A DNA stretch of 52,205 bases, from assembly GCA_035546855.1 (NCBI GenBank), contig DASZVY010000105.1:1-52205 (forward strand), read 5' to 3'. The notes beneath the pieces were generated by a model. The model made no database searches, was not told where the DNA came from, and was given only the letters and a program-made list of their open reading frames with translations. A program made the position numbers and the translations under genes. Shown one piece after another: positions 41,848 to 51,148 of the stretch. Source of the stretch: Nitrobacter sp035546855. Its GTDB lineage: Bacteria > Pseudomonadota > Alphaproteobacteria > Rhizobiales > Xanthobacteraceae. The number at the start of each line of letters is the position of its first letter. The stretch's first letter is position 1.

Positions 41848-42915
41848 ATGCCCTACGCCCCCACGCCCACCGACCCGAAGCAGACGCCGATCCGCATCAA
41901 CCTGCTGTCGGACACGCAGACGCGGCCGGCGCCTGCGATGCGCGAGGCGATGGCACGCGCCGAGGTCGGCGACGAGCAGATCGGTGACGATCCGACCGTC
42001 AACCTGCTGTGCGCGCGCGTGGCGGATCTGCTCGGCAAGGAGGCCGCGGTGTTCATGCCGTCCGGCACCATGTGCAATGTCGCGGCGACGCTCGCCCATT
42101 GCCGCCCCGGCGATGAAATCCTCGCGCACGAGACCGCCCATATCATCGCCCGCGAGGGCGGCGCGCATGCCGCCCTCGGCGGCTTTCAGGTGACCCGCCT
42201 GCCCGGTGCCGACGGCCAGTTCAGCGTGGAGACGTTCCGCGCGGCACTGCATCCGCGCACCCGCTACGAGCCGCCGCAAACCGTCGTCAGCGTCGAGCAG
42301 ACCGCCAACATCGGCGGCGGCACGATCTGGAAGAAGGCCGATCTCGAGGCCGTGTCCGCGCTCGCCAAGGCGAACGGCATGGCGACGCATATGGATGGCG
42401 CGCGGCTCATGAACGCCTGCGTCGCCACCGGCATCAGCGCCCGCGAGATGAGCGCAGGCTGGGATTCGGTCTGGATCGATTTCTCCAAGGGCCTGGGCGC
42501 GCCGATCGGCGCGGCCATGGCGGGATCGCATGCCTTCATCGACGAGGTCTGGCGCTGGAAGCAGCGGCTCGGCGGCTCGATGCGACAGGCCGGGGTCTGC
42601 GCCGCCGCCTGCGTCCACGCGCTCGATCATCACATCGACCGCCTCGCCGACGACCATGCCAACGCCCGCGCGCTGGCGCGCGGACTGTCGCAGATTTCGG
42701 GCATGAAGGTGCAGGAGCCGGAAACCAACCTGGTGTTCTTCGATCCCGCCGGCGCCGGCGTATCCGGTCAGGACATGGTCGCGCGATTGCGGCGGCATGG
42801 CGTGCTGCTGGCGATGATGGATGGACGCATCCGCGCCTGCACGCATCTCGACGTGAGTGCCGCGATGATCGCGGAAACGGTCGCGCTGGTGCGGGACATC
42901 GTGCGTCAGGCTTGA
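41848..42915 (+). CDS. ltaE: Low-specificity L-threonine aldolase
   Basis: This encodes 355 residues of the PLP-dependent threonine aldolase family, which splits threonine (and allo-threonine) to glycine and acetaldehyde. Typical parts are INLLSDTQTRPAPAMREAM, EVGDEQIGDDPTVNLL, FMPSGTMCNVAATL, HMDGARLMNA and the PLP lysine Lys214 in DFSKGLGAPIGAA. AGGA lies 8 bases before this ATG; the ATG three codons upstream touches it and is less likely. Confidence 0.93.
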   Translation: MPYAPTPTDPKQTPIRINLLSDTQTRPAPAMREAMARAEVGDEQIGDDPTVNLLCARVADLLGKEAAVFMPSGTMCNVAATLAHCRPGDEILAHETAHIIAREGGAHAALGGFQVTRLPGADGQFSVETFRAALHPRTRYEPPQTVVSVEQTANIGGGTIWKKADLEAVSALAKANGMATHMDGARLMNACVATGISAREMSAGWDSVWIDFSKGLGAPIGAAMAGSHAFIDEVWRWKQRLGGSMRQAGVCAAACVHALDHHIDRLADDHANARALARGLSQISGMKVQEPETNLVFFDPAGAGVSGQDMVARLRRHGVLLAMMDGRIRACTHLDVSAAMIAETVALVRDIVRQA

Positions 42916-42931
42916 GCAAAGGCCGTGGCCT

Positions 42932-43018
42932 CGTCATGGCCGGATCTATTCCGGCCAGCCACGTCTTCGGTCGTCCGTTCATCTAAAGACGTGGATGGCC
43001 GGGACGAGCCCATGACGG
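42932..43018. repeat. CGTCAT-family extragenic repeat after the aldolase gene
   Basis: It begins CGTCATGGCCGG and ends CCATGACGG. It holds two stems, GGCCGGATCTATTCCGGCC and CCACGTCTT...AAGACGTGG. It lies between the convergent aldolase and serine hydrolase genes. Confidence 0.8.
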
Positions 43019-43078
43019 AGAAGCCGCACGCGACTGGCCGTCATTCGGCGGGAATGACGGCTTCCACTCAATCCTGAT

Positions 43079-44386
43079 TCACCGCTTCAGCGCGCCATAG
43101 ATGAGCTGACGCAGCTTTCGTTGCATCGGACCGCGCTCGGTCGGAGTCTGCGCCATGAAGATGACGAGCATGTCGTCGTGCGGATCGACCCAGAAGAACG
43201 TTCCGCCGACCCCGTCCCACCGGAATTCGCCGAGCGGACCCGGCACGTCCGCCGACAATTGCGTCCGTACCGCGAAACCGTAGCCGAACCCGAACCCCTC
43301 GCCGGGAAAATAATAGTAGTCCCGTGCGATGCCGCTGCCCGGCCCGATCTGGTCGGTGGTCATGGTTGCGACCGTGCTCGCGCGAAGGTACCGATGGCCG
43401 TCCAGCGTCCCGCGGTTCAGCAGCATCTGTGCGAAGCGCGCATAGTCGGTGACGGTACCGACCATGCCGCCGCCGCCCGACTCCCATCGCATCGGCTTGG
43501 TCGGGTCCGTGATCGGCACGAAGGTGCCGATGGTGCGGTCGTCCGGCATCGGCTGAGCGATCCGAGGCCATTTCGCTTTGTCGGCGACGTAGAACGACGT
43601 GTCCTTCATGCCGAGCGGATCGAGCAGATTCTTTTTCTCGAACTGATAGAGCGTTTGCCCCGAGACCACTTCGATGACGCGGCCGAGCACATCGGTCGAG
43701 TGTCCGTAGTCCCACAGCGTCCCGGGCTGCTCGGCCAGCGGCAGCTTCGCGACCTTGTCGGCGAATTCCGCGTTGTCCCAGTTCTCGTCGTAGAGATCGA
43801 GTTGGGCATAGCGTTGCCGCGAGAGTTCACTGCCGTAAAATCCGTAGGTGATGCCCGACGTATGCCGCAGCAAATCCCTGATGGTGATCGGACGCTTGGG
43901 CGGCTCGAGCCGCAATGTCGCCTGGCCGTTCCCTTCGATGCCGTCAATGCCGACGCGGGTGTTGGCGAACGCGGGGATGTATTTCGACAGGGGATCGCCG
44001 AGCTTGAGCTTGCCCCGCTCGACCAGCATCATCGCCGCGACGCTGGTGATCGGCTTCGACATCGAATAGAGCCGGAAGATGGTATCCGGCGTCATCGGAT
44101 GCCTGTCGATGATGTCGCGGACGCCGAAGCACTTGAAATAGACCGGCTTGCCGTGCTGCTGGATCAGCATGACCGCGCCGGGGATACGCGCCGTCGCAAT
44201 CTCGTCCTTGATGTAGTCCCCGATCCGGTCGAGTTTGTCTTGCGACCAGGACGACGAGACGTGCGCCTGCGTTCCGGCGCAGTCGTTGTCTGCGGCGCGC
44301 GCGGCATTCGCCTCCACGAGGGACAGGGCCAATAGCGCAACAGCCCCGAGCGCGCTCAGCTTTCCGTCAGTTCTCAAGCGCTTCAT
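43079..44386 (-). CDS. Secreted serine hydrolase (beta-lactamase/esterase family VIII), paralog 2
   Basis: This encodes 435 residues with a signal peptide (cleavage near ARA-AD, residue 31-32). The beta-lactamase-fold motifs are SMSK (108-111), where Ser108 is the nucleophile and Lys111 the base, and YGHS (227-230) with the third residue unlike the Asn of true class C enzymes. It is therefore probably an esterase or peptidase rather than a beta-lactamase. The start lies 20 bases inside the upstream paralog's coding end, so translation is coupled. It is close to paralog 1 over its whole length. Confidence 0.9.
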   Translation of the reverse strand: MKRLRTDGKLSALGAVALLALSLVEANAARAADNDCAGTQAHVSSSWSQDKLDRIGDYIKDEIATARIPGAVMLIQQHGKPVYFKCFGVRDIIDRHPMTPDTIFRLYSMSKPITSVAAMMLVERGKLKLGDPLSKYIPAFANTRVGIDGIEGNGQATLRLEPPKRPITIRDLLRHTSGITYGFYGSELSRQRYAQLDLYDENWDNAEFADKVAKLPLAEQPGTLWDYGHSTDVLGRVIEVVSGQTLYQFEKKNLLDPLGMKDTSFYVADKAKWPRIAQPMPDDRTIGTFVPITDPTKPMRWESGGGGMVGTVTDYARFAQMLLNRGTLDGHRYLRASTVATMTTDQIGPGSGIARDYYYFPGEGFGFGYGFAVRTQLSADVPGPLGEFRWDGVGGTFFWVDPHDDMLVIFMAQTPTERGPMQRKLRQLIYGALKR

Positions 44387-45650
44387 AGACCAGTTTCTTG
44401 ACGGTTCGCTGGATGCGCTGCCGCTCGGTCGGAGTCATCTCCATCAGAACGAAGTTCATATCCTGCTTGGGATCGATCACGAAGTAGCAGCCGCCGGCGC
44501 CATCCCACTTCAGTTCGCCGAGATCGCCCGGCGGCGGCGGCTTGGCATTGCCCGGATCGGTGCGGACGCCGAAACCCAGCCCGAAGCCGAATCCATCGCC
44601 CGGAAAGTAGAAGTAGTCACGCTCGATGCCGGACTTCGGCCCGACGTGATCCGTCGTCATCTCCTTGAAGGCTTGCGGGCTGAGGTATCGCTTCCCCTCG
44701 TACGTGCCGCCGTTCGCGACCATCTGCACGAAACGCGAAAAATCCGCAGGCGTCGACACCATCCCGCCGGTGCCCGCCTCGCGCCGATGCGGGGTGACCG
44801 CGTCGCCGATATAGCCGACATGGAAATCCGAGTCCTTCGGCATCGGCGCCGCCACCAGTTTGTACTTTGCGGGGTCGTGGACGTAGAACGCCGTATCCAC
44901 CATGCCGAGCGGGTCGAGCAATCGCTCCTTCTCGAACTGGTAGAGCGATTTCCCGGACACGATCTCGATTACGCGCCCGAGGATATCGGTCGAATGTCCA
45001 TAGTCCCACAGCGTGCCGGGCTGTTCCTGCAGCGGCAACCTGGCGATCCGCTCGGCGAACTCCGCATTGGTCGGATCGCCCGCAAACAGGTTGGCTTTCG
45101 CATATTCCTTGCGCACGAGGCTGTCGCCATAGAAGCCATAGGTGATGCCTGAAGTTTGCCGCATCAGGTCGAGGATCGTGATCGGGCGCTTGAGCGGGAC
45201 CAGTTCAAGCTCCTTGCCTCCGCCCGCGGCATCCTTCTCGACGCCCACCTTCACGTTCGCGAAGGACGGAATGTATTTCGACAGGGGATCGTCGAGCTTC
45301 AACTTGCCTTCGTCGATCAGCATCATCGCCGCGACGCTGGTGATCGGCTTGGTCATGGAGAAGATGCGGAAGATGGTATTCGGCGTCATCGGCTGCCCGG
45401 TGGCGATGTCACGCACGCCAAAATAGCGCTCATAGACCGGCTTGCCGTGCTGGCGGATGACCAGGACCGCTCCGGGAATCTTCGCCTGTTGAATCTCGTT
45501 CTGAAAGAACGCGTCGATCTTCGCGAGTTTGTCCTGGTTGAAATACGCGCCCGCCGGGATGTCGAACGTCCCCTCCGCTTCAGCGCCTGCAGCGAGGCCG
45601 ACGGTCAGAAACAGCCCGCAAGCCAGTGTGCGCAGCGCCCGAATTGTCAT
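44367..45650 (-). CDS. Secreted serine hydrolase (beta-lactamase/esterase family VIII), paralog 1
   Basis: This encodes 427 residues with a signal peptide (cleavage near AEA-EG). The motifs are SMTK (98-101) and YGHS (217-220), and the sequence runs parallel to paralog 2 (for example KPITSVAAMML, DPLSKYIP, TSGITYGFYG, EQPGTLWDYGHSTD). GGGGAA precedes the chosen ATG, which is seven codons inside the longest ORF. The pair is a tandem duplication that has diverged. Substrates are unknown. Confidence 0.91.
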   Translation of the reverse strand: MTIRALRTLACGLFLTVGLAAGAEAEGTFDIPAGAYFNQDKLAKIDAFFQNEIQQAKIPGAVLVIRQHGKPVYERYFGVRDIATGQPMTPNTIFRIFSMTKPITSVAAMMLIDEGKLKLDDPLSKYIPSFANVKVGVEKDAAGGGKELELVPLKRPITILDLMRQTSGITYGFYGDSLVRKEYAKANLFAGDPTNAEFAERIARLPLQEQPGTLWDYGHSTDILGRVIEIVSGKSLYQFEKERLLDPLGMVDTAFYVHDPAKYKLVAAPMPKDSDFHVGYIGDAVTPHRREAGTGGMVSTPADFSRFVQMVANGGTYEGKRYLSPQAFKEMTTDHVGPKSGIERDYFYFPGDGFGFGLGFGVRTDPGNAKPPPPGDLGELKWDGAGGCYFVIDPKQDMNFVLMEMTPTERQRIQRTVKKLVYEALEN

Positions 45651-45695
45651 CCGCGTTCCCCGTCTCACCATGTCTGGAAGTTTAGCGGCGGCGCG

Positions 45696-46246
45696 TCATT
45701 CGGCACAAGGGCCGACCGTCGCAGCAAGCGCCTCTTGGTGAAGACGCGCGCTCCCTTCAGAGAAGCAGCAAAAAATGATCCGTTGCAACGCCGGCGCACC
45801 AGCCAGCGCATCTGCCACGGCGGCGACCGCGATGGTGGCGGCTTCGTCAGCAGGAAAGCGATATACGCCTGTGGAAATCGCAGGAAATGCAAGCGATGAA
45901 AGTTTGTGGGCTTGCGCCAGCGCGATGGAGCGCCGGTAGCAAGATGCCAGCGCTTCGTTCTCTCCGGCCTTTCCGTTCTGCCAGATCGGGCCGACCGTAT
46001 GGATGACGTGACGGGCCGGAAGCCGATAACCGCGGGTGATCTTGGCATCGCCGGTGGCGCAGCCGTTCAACGTGCGGCATTCGGCGAGCAAGTCCGGTCC
46101 AGCCGCGCGGTGGATGGCGCCGTCGACGCCGCCTCCCCCGAGCAACGATGAATTGGCGGCATTGACGATCGCGTCAACGCCGAGGGTGGTGATGTCGGCG
46201 ACGACAACGTCAAGCCGCGCCGACCCGAGACGGTAGGTGATGACTG

Positions 46247-46250
<4 letters not shown>
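45696..46250 (-). CDS. Macro-domain protein (O-acetyl-ADP-ribose deacetylase-like)
   Basis: This encodes about 184 residues of the YmdB-type macro domain: ADITTLGVDAIVNAANSSLL (written in frame upstream of any standard start), GGGGVDGAIHRAAGP, ITRGYRLPARHVIHTVGP and FPAISTGVYRFP. These bind ADP-ribose and deacetylate O-acetyl-ADP-ribose or remove ADP-ribose from proteins. No ATG, GTG or TTG lies between the in-frame upstream stop (46307-46305) and the conserved NAAN. I place the start at CTG (46250), which overlaps the grxD stop as CTGA. The TTG at 46145 would cut the ligand-binding NAAN off and is rejected. Confidence 0.78.
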
Positions 46251-46585
<335 letters not shown>

Positions 46586-46863
46586 CATCTCGTCCTTTTG
46601 CGCGTCAGGGGGCCGTCAGCCCTCTCGCGATTGACATATATGTAGCCTGAAACCGTTGTCGAACCAAAGTAAATTGGCAGGGAGTTCGTCGGCCAAACAT
46701 GCGGCCACGACCGTAACATCGGCGGCGGCCGGCGCGTAGGACCATTGGCTACCGCCCCTTTCATGAGGCGTCAGGCTTCCTATCTAGGACGGACATGCGC
46801 CGGGGGATCATTCTCCGGAACCGGTCGTCAAGAGCAACGTTCTCTCCAAAATCGGAGATTTCC

Positions 46864-48120
46864 GTGACGAAACACGTATCCGCAGCCGCCCCGTCGGCTG
46901 CCCCCGGTCCGTCCCCGTTCTCCGATTCCGGCGCCTTGAGCGCTCGCCTGACGGAAGCCTTCCTCGCGGTCCGGGCCGAGACCGAACGCCGCGCCGCCCC
47001 GCTTTCCCCCGAGGATCAGGCGGTGCAGTCGATGCCGGACGCCAGCCCCGCCAAATGGCATCGCGCCCATACCACGTGGTTCTGGGAGCAATTCCTGCTC
47101 GCCGCGCACCAGCCCGGCTACGTCCGTTTCCATCCGGACTACGCCTTCCTGTTCAATTCCTATTATGTCAGCGCCGGCCCCCGGCATGCACGTGCCCAGC
47201 GCGGCCATCTGACCCGTCCCGGCGCGGAGGACGTCACGGCCTATCGACGGCATGTCGACGCCGCGGTGGTGAAATTCCTCACCGAGGCCGACGAGCGGGC
47301 ATTGGCGGGCCTCGTTCCCCTGATCGAGGTGGGCCTCAATCACGAACAGCAGCATCAAGAACTGATGCTGACCGACATCCTGCATGCCTTCGCCCTCAAT
47401 CCGATCGCGCCGGCCTACGATCCGGCGTGGCGATTCCCGGCCGGAGCCCGTGCCGGCGATGACTGGGTCACGCTGACGGAAGGCATCCACACCATCGGGC
47501 ACGCCGACGACAGCTTCCACTTCGACAACGAAAAGCCGGCGCATCGCGCGCTGGTCGGCCCGGTCAAGCTCGCGCGCAACCTCGTCACCAACGCCGAATG
47601 GCTGGCCTTCATGGCCGACGGCGGCTACCGCACGGCGACGCTCTGGCTGATGGACGGTTTCGCGACTGTCGCCCGCGAGGAATGGGAGGCGCCTGGCCAC
47701 TGGCGGCGGGTCGACGGCACCTGGCAGGTGATGACCCTTGCCGGGCTGCAGCCGATCGATCCGGATGCGCCGGTCTGTCACGTCAGCTACTACGAGGCCG
47801 ACGCCTTCGCGCGGTGGCGCGGCAAGCATTTGCCGACCGAGATGGAATGGGAGGTCGCCGCGCGCGCGGGACATCTCAACGATGCCTTCGGCCGCGTGTG
47901 GCAATGGACCCGCAGCGCCTACTCACCCTATCCGGGTTATGCCGCCATCGAGGGCGCGCTCGGCGAGTACAACGGCAAGTTCATGGTCAACCAGCTCGTG
48001 CTGCGGGGCTCGTCGCTGGCGACCCCCGCCGGGCACAGCCGGGTCACCTACCGTAATTTCTTCTATCCGCATCATCGCTGGCAGTTCACGGGATTGCGCC
48101 TCGCTGACTACGGCGCCTGA
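46864..48120 (+). CDS. egtB: Ergothioneine biosynthesis protein EgtB
   Basis: This encodes 418 residues. The N-terminal DinB-like domain has the iron-binding histidines: HRAHT (66-70) and NHEQQHQE (His160, His164). The C-terminal part is an FGE-sulfatase domain (HLPTEMEWEVAARAG, VWQWTRSAYSPYPGY, VLRGSSLATP..RVTYRNFF). EgtB joins trimethylhistidine with cysteine or gamma-glutamylcysteine using oxygen. A GTG start with GGAG about 5 bases upstream is chosen; a longer ORF has a basic N-terminal extension without support. It is followed by egtD in 46 bases. Confidence 0.94.
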   Translation: MTKHVSAAAPSAAPGPSPFSDSGALSARLTEAFLAVRAETERRAAPLSPEDQAVQSMPDASPAKWHRAHTTWFWEQFLLAAHQPGYVRFHPDYAFLFNSYYVSAGPRHARAQRGHLTRPGAEDVTAYRRHVDAAVVKFLTEADERALAGLVPLIEVGLNHEQQHQELMLTDILHAFALNPIAPAYDPAWRFPAGARAGDDWVTLTEGIHTIGHADDSFHFDNEKPAHRALVGPVKLARNLVTNAEWLAFMADGGYRTATLWLMDGFATVAREEWEAPGHWRRVDGTWQVMTLAGLQPIDPDAPVCHVSYYEADAFARWRGKHLPTEMEWEVAARAGHLNDAFGRVWQWTRSAYSPYPGYAAIEGALGEYNGKFMVNQLVLRGSSLATPAGHSRVTYRNFFYPHHRWQFTGLRLADYGA

Positions 48121-48166
48121 CGATCATCATACAAAAAGCGCCGGAAAGCGCCCTGGGGAGACAGTC

Positions 48167-49138
48167 ATGAAGGTCCACGCCACCGCTCTGGCACAAACGC
48201 ATCCGTTTGATGCGCCGACATCGGCGTTCGCGAGCGATGCCCTCGACGGCCTGACCCAGCAACCGAAACAGTTGCCGCCGAAATACTTCTACGACTCGAC
48301 CGGATCGGAGTTGTTCGAGCAGATCACGCGATTGCCGGAATACTATCCAACCCGGACCGAACTCGGCATCCTGCGCGACCGGTGCGCCGAGATCTCCGCC
48401 ATCATCCCGGACAACGCTGCGCTGGTGGAATTCGGCGCCGGCTCCACCACGAAGGTGCGGCTGCTGCTGGAGACGTGCAAATTCGCGGCCTACGTGCCGG
48501 TGGACATTTCCGGCGATTTCCTCAATGCACAGGCGCGCACCCTGCGGCGGGACTTTCCCGGGCTCGCGGTTCATCCGGTCACGGCGGATTTCACCGCGCC
48601 GTTCGTCCTTCCTCGCAATATCGAAGCGCTGCCGAAGGTCGGCTTCTTCCCGGGCTCGACGCTCGGCAACTTCGAACCTCACGAAGCCAGCCGCTTCCTG
48701 AAAAGCGCCCGCGATATCCTGGGCAACGGCGCGCAGATGCTGATCGGCGTCGACCTCGAGAAGAACGAGCGCGTTCTCCATGACGCCTATAACGATGCCG
48801 CAGGCGTCACCGCGCGCTTCAATCTCAACGTGCTGGCGCGCATCAATCGCGAACTCGGCGGCAACTTCGATCTGTCGGCGTTCTCCCATCGCGCGATCTA
48901 CAATCGCGAGCGCCACCGGATCGAGATGCATCTCATCAGCAAGCGGCCGCAGACGGTGCGCATTCTCGGCCGCAGCTTTGCGTTCCGCGCCGGCGAAAGC
49001 ATCCACACCGAGAGCAGCTACAAATACAGCCTCGCGCGGCTGCGGACACTTGCGACCGGCTCCGGCTGGACGCCGACGGCGTCATGGACCGATCCCGAGG
49101 GGATGTTCTCCGTTCACGCCTTGCGCGCATCGGACTAG
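48167..49138 (+). CDS. egtD: L-histidine N-alpha-methyltransferase EgtD
   Basis: This encodes 323 residues, the usual EgtD length. Typical parts are PPKYFYDSTGSELFEQITRL, YYPTRTELGIL, the SAM-binding VEFGAGSTTKVRLLL, FFPGSTLGNFEPHEA and GVDLEKNERVLHDAYND. It trimethylates histidine to hercynine, the substrate of EgtB. GGGGAG lies 6 bases before the ATG. egtC and egtE are absent; many bacteria use other enzymes for those steps. The stop overlaps the LtrA stop (convergent). Confidence 0.96.
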   Translation: MKVHATALAQTHPFDAPTSAFASDALDGLTQQPKQLPPKYFYDSTGSELFEQITRLPEYYPTRTELGILRDRCAEISAIIPDNAALVEFGAGSTTKVRLLLETCKFAAYVPVDISGDFLNAQARTLRRDFPGLAVHPVTADFTAPFVLPRNIEALPKVGFFPGSTLGNFEPHEASRFLKSARDILGNGAQMLIGVDLEKNERVLHDAYNDAAGVTARFNLNVLARINRELGGNFDLSAFSHRAIYNRERHRIEMHLISKRPQTVRILGRSFAFRAGESIHTESSYKYSLARLRTLATGSGWTPTASWTDPEGMFSVHALRASD

Positions 49139-50310
49139 CGCTCACCCGATCCCAGCGAGATCGCTTCCCAGGTGGCCACGACGATCAGGACGACCGCCAC
49201 CGCCGCCGCCAGCGCAAGCGGCGACAGGGAACCGGCGACCGGAAGCAGCGCGAGCAGCAGCGCGATTCCGACGAGGTGCGACAACTGCAGGTGCCCGCGG
49301 ATGGTTCGCTTGAACAGGATGGTGCCCGACAGATAGATCAGCGGCCCTCCGACGATGCCGAAAACTTCCTTCACGCCGGAATGCCCCAGCGGATGCGCCA
49401 GCAGAAGTTCGTCGCCGACCGCCGACACGACGATGCCGGCCACGATCGGCAAATGAATATAGGTATAGGCGAGCCGCGCCAGCCGGCCGGATTCCGCGGC
49501 GCTGGAAATGTGCTCGGCGCCGGCCTCCGCGCCGATGTGGAAGTAAATCCACCACATGGCGATGCTGCCGAGCAGAGCGACCAGGAACGCCACGATGGCT
49601 GGCGCAGTCCACGGCGCCTCGCTGAAGGTCGCGCCGGTCACCACGATCGATTCCCCGAGCGCGATGATGATGAAGAGCGCGGCCCGCTCGGCCATGTGGC
49701 CGCCCTCGACCTCCCATTCCTGCATGGTCGACGCGCCAAGCCCCGGAGTCCGGAAGCGCATGGCCGGCCCGGCATACTCGATCGCGAGCGCGATGATCCA
49801 TAGTCCGACCCGGAGCGCCGGCTCCGCGAGACCGCCCGCGATCCAGAACACGCCGCTCGCCGACATCCAGCAAGCGATGCGCAGAAAATTATGGCGATGC
49901 CCTGTCTCCGACTTCGGCACCATGGCGACGACAAACAGCGAGCGGCCGACCTGCATCGCGACGAAGGCCAGCGCGAAGGCGAGTCCTCGCGCCTCGAATG
50001 CTTTCGGGATCGATGTCGAGAGCAGAAGGCCCGCGATCATCAGTCCGAACAGCATCACCCGAACCGAGGTCTTTTCAGGGTCGAGCCAGTTGGTGGTCCA
50101 CGATGTAAAGACCCAGACCCACCAGACGGCGAGCATCAGGATCGTCACCTGCGCAAGGCCGAGAGCCGTGAAGTGCGCCAGCAGGGTGTGGGAAATCTGT
50201 GTGACGGCAAAAACGAAGACGAGATCGAAAAACAGTTCGACGTAGGTCACGCGGTGATGCCGATGCGGCTCGCGCACCCGCAGGATCGACGCGTGCTCGT
50301 GCTGCACCAT
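49135..50310 (-). CDS. Low temperature requirement protein A (LtrA) family
   Basis: This encodes 391 residues with about twelve membrane helices. Typical LtrA parts are VTYVELFFDLVFVFAVTQIS, WWVWVFTSWTTNWLDPE, ALFIIIALGESIVVTGATF and YTYIHLPIVAGIVVSAVGDE. The family was named in Listeria for growth at low temperature; transport activity is unknown. It starts 17 bases after the bolA stop, so the two may be co-transcribed. Confidence 0.94.
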   Translation of the reverse strand: MVQHEHASILRVREPHRHHRVTYVELFFDLVFVFAVTQISHTLLAHFTALGLAQVTILMLAVWWVWVFTSWTTNWLDPEKTSVRVMLFGLMIAGLLLSTSIPKAFEARGLAFALAFVAMQVGRSLFVVAMVPKSETGHRHNFLRIACWMSASGVFWIAGGLAEPALRVGLWIIALAIEYAGPAMRFRTPGLGASTMQEWEVEGGHMAERAALFIIIALGESIVVTGATFSEAPWTAPAIVAFLVALLGSIAMWWIYFHIGAEAGAEHISSAAESGRLARLAYTYIHLPIVAGIVVSAVGDELLLAHPLGHSGVKEVFGIVGGPLIYLSGTILFKRTIRGHLQLSHLVGIALLLALLPVAGSLSPLALAAAVAVVLIVVATWEAISLGSGER

Positions 50311-50327
50311 CCGGCCGCCGCGCCTGC

Positions 50328-50561
50328 CTACTCGGGCACGCCCGTCTGCAACGCCAGCGCGTGCAGGACGCCGCCCATCTGCCCCTTCAGCGACTGATAG
50401 ACGATCTGATGCTGCTGCACGCGGGATTTACCGCGGAACGATGCGGAGATCACCGTCGCCGCGTAATGATCGCCGTCTCCGGCGAGATCGCGAATCGTGA
50501 CTTCGGCGTCGGGAATCGCGGCCTTGATCATCGTTTCGATATCGCGAGCGTCCATCGGCAT
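50328..50561 (-). CDS. BolA-family protein
   Basis: This encodes 77 residues of the BolA family (IbaG-like): IETMIKAAIPDAEVTIRDL, GDGDHYAATVISASFRGKS and RVQQHQIVYQSLKGQMGG. The conserved His in QQHQIVY can ligate a [2Fe-2S] cluster with a monothiol glutaredoxin such as GrxD. GGGAG lies 8 bases before the chosen ATG. In many Rhizobiales bolA and grxD are adjacent; here they are 3.7 kb apart. Confidence 0.93.
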   Translation of the reverse strand: MPMDARDIETMIKAAIPDAEVTIRDLAGDGDHYAATVISASFRGKSRVQQHQIVYQSLKGQMGGVLHALALQTGVPE

Positions 50562-50700
50562 TCGTCTGTCTCCCAACGGCGGCGGGCCGAATCAGCGGCG
50601 GTCCTGGCCCCAGCGTTTTCAACTTATCCCGGGCACCCTACCCCGTCACGCGCCCCCTTCCTATATTCGCTCGACCAGCTCCATTCTCAAGAAGGTCGCC

Positions 50701-51066
50701 ATGAAGATTCCCGGTCCCGACCATCCCATCACCATCACCCCGACCCGCGGCCGCGTCCGGGTCTCCGTCGGGGGCACGGTCATCGCCGACACCACCCGGG
50801 CGCTGACGCTGAAGGAAGCGAATTACCCCGCGGTTCAATACATCCCGCGCGAGGACGCGGATCAAACCCGGCTCGTCCGCACCGACCGCGTGACCCACTG
50901 TCCCTACAAGGGTGACGCGAATTATTTCAGCATCACCGCAAGCGGACAGCCTCTCGAAAATTCCGTCTGGACGTACGAGACGCCTTTCCCGGCCATGCGG
51001 GATATCTCCGGCTATCTTGCGTTCTATCCCGACAAGGTCACGATCGAGGAATTGCCCGCCGGATAG
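50701..51066 (+). CDS. DUF427 family protein
   Basis: This encodes 121 residues of the DUF427 family: HPITITPTRGRVRVSVGG, ADTTRALTLKEANYPAVQYIP, RVTHCPYKGDANYFSI and FYPDKVTIEE. The protein is a small single-domain beta structure of unknown function. AAGAAGG lies before the ATG. It is divergent from bolA and stands 82 bases before the acyltransferase gene. Confidence 0.92.
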   Translation: MKIPGPDHPITITPTRGRVRVSVGGTVIADTTRALTLKEANYPAVQYIPREDADQTRLVRTDRVTHCPYKGDANYFSITASGQPLENSVWTYETPFPAMRDISGYLAFYPDKVTIEELPAG

Positions 51067-51148
51067 GAATTGCGGCATGACGTGCGTCAACCTAAGGTGA
51101 TTCAAACAGACGTCCGGACACGGCAGGTTTCGGCGTTCGGGGACGCTC

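Noticed and set aside
45696..46145. Macro-domain gene starting at TTG 46145
   Set aside because: It would remove the NAAN ligand-binding residues that are encoded in frame just upstream.
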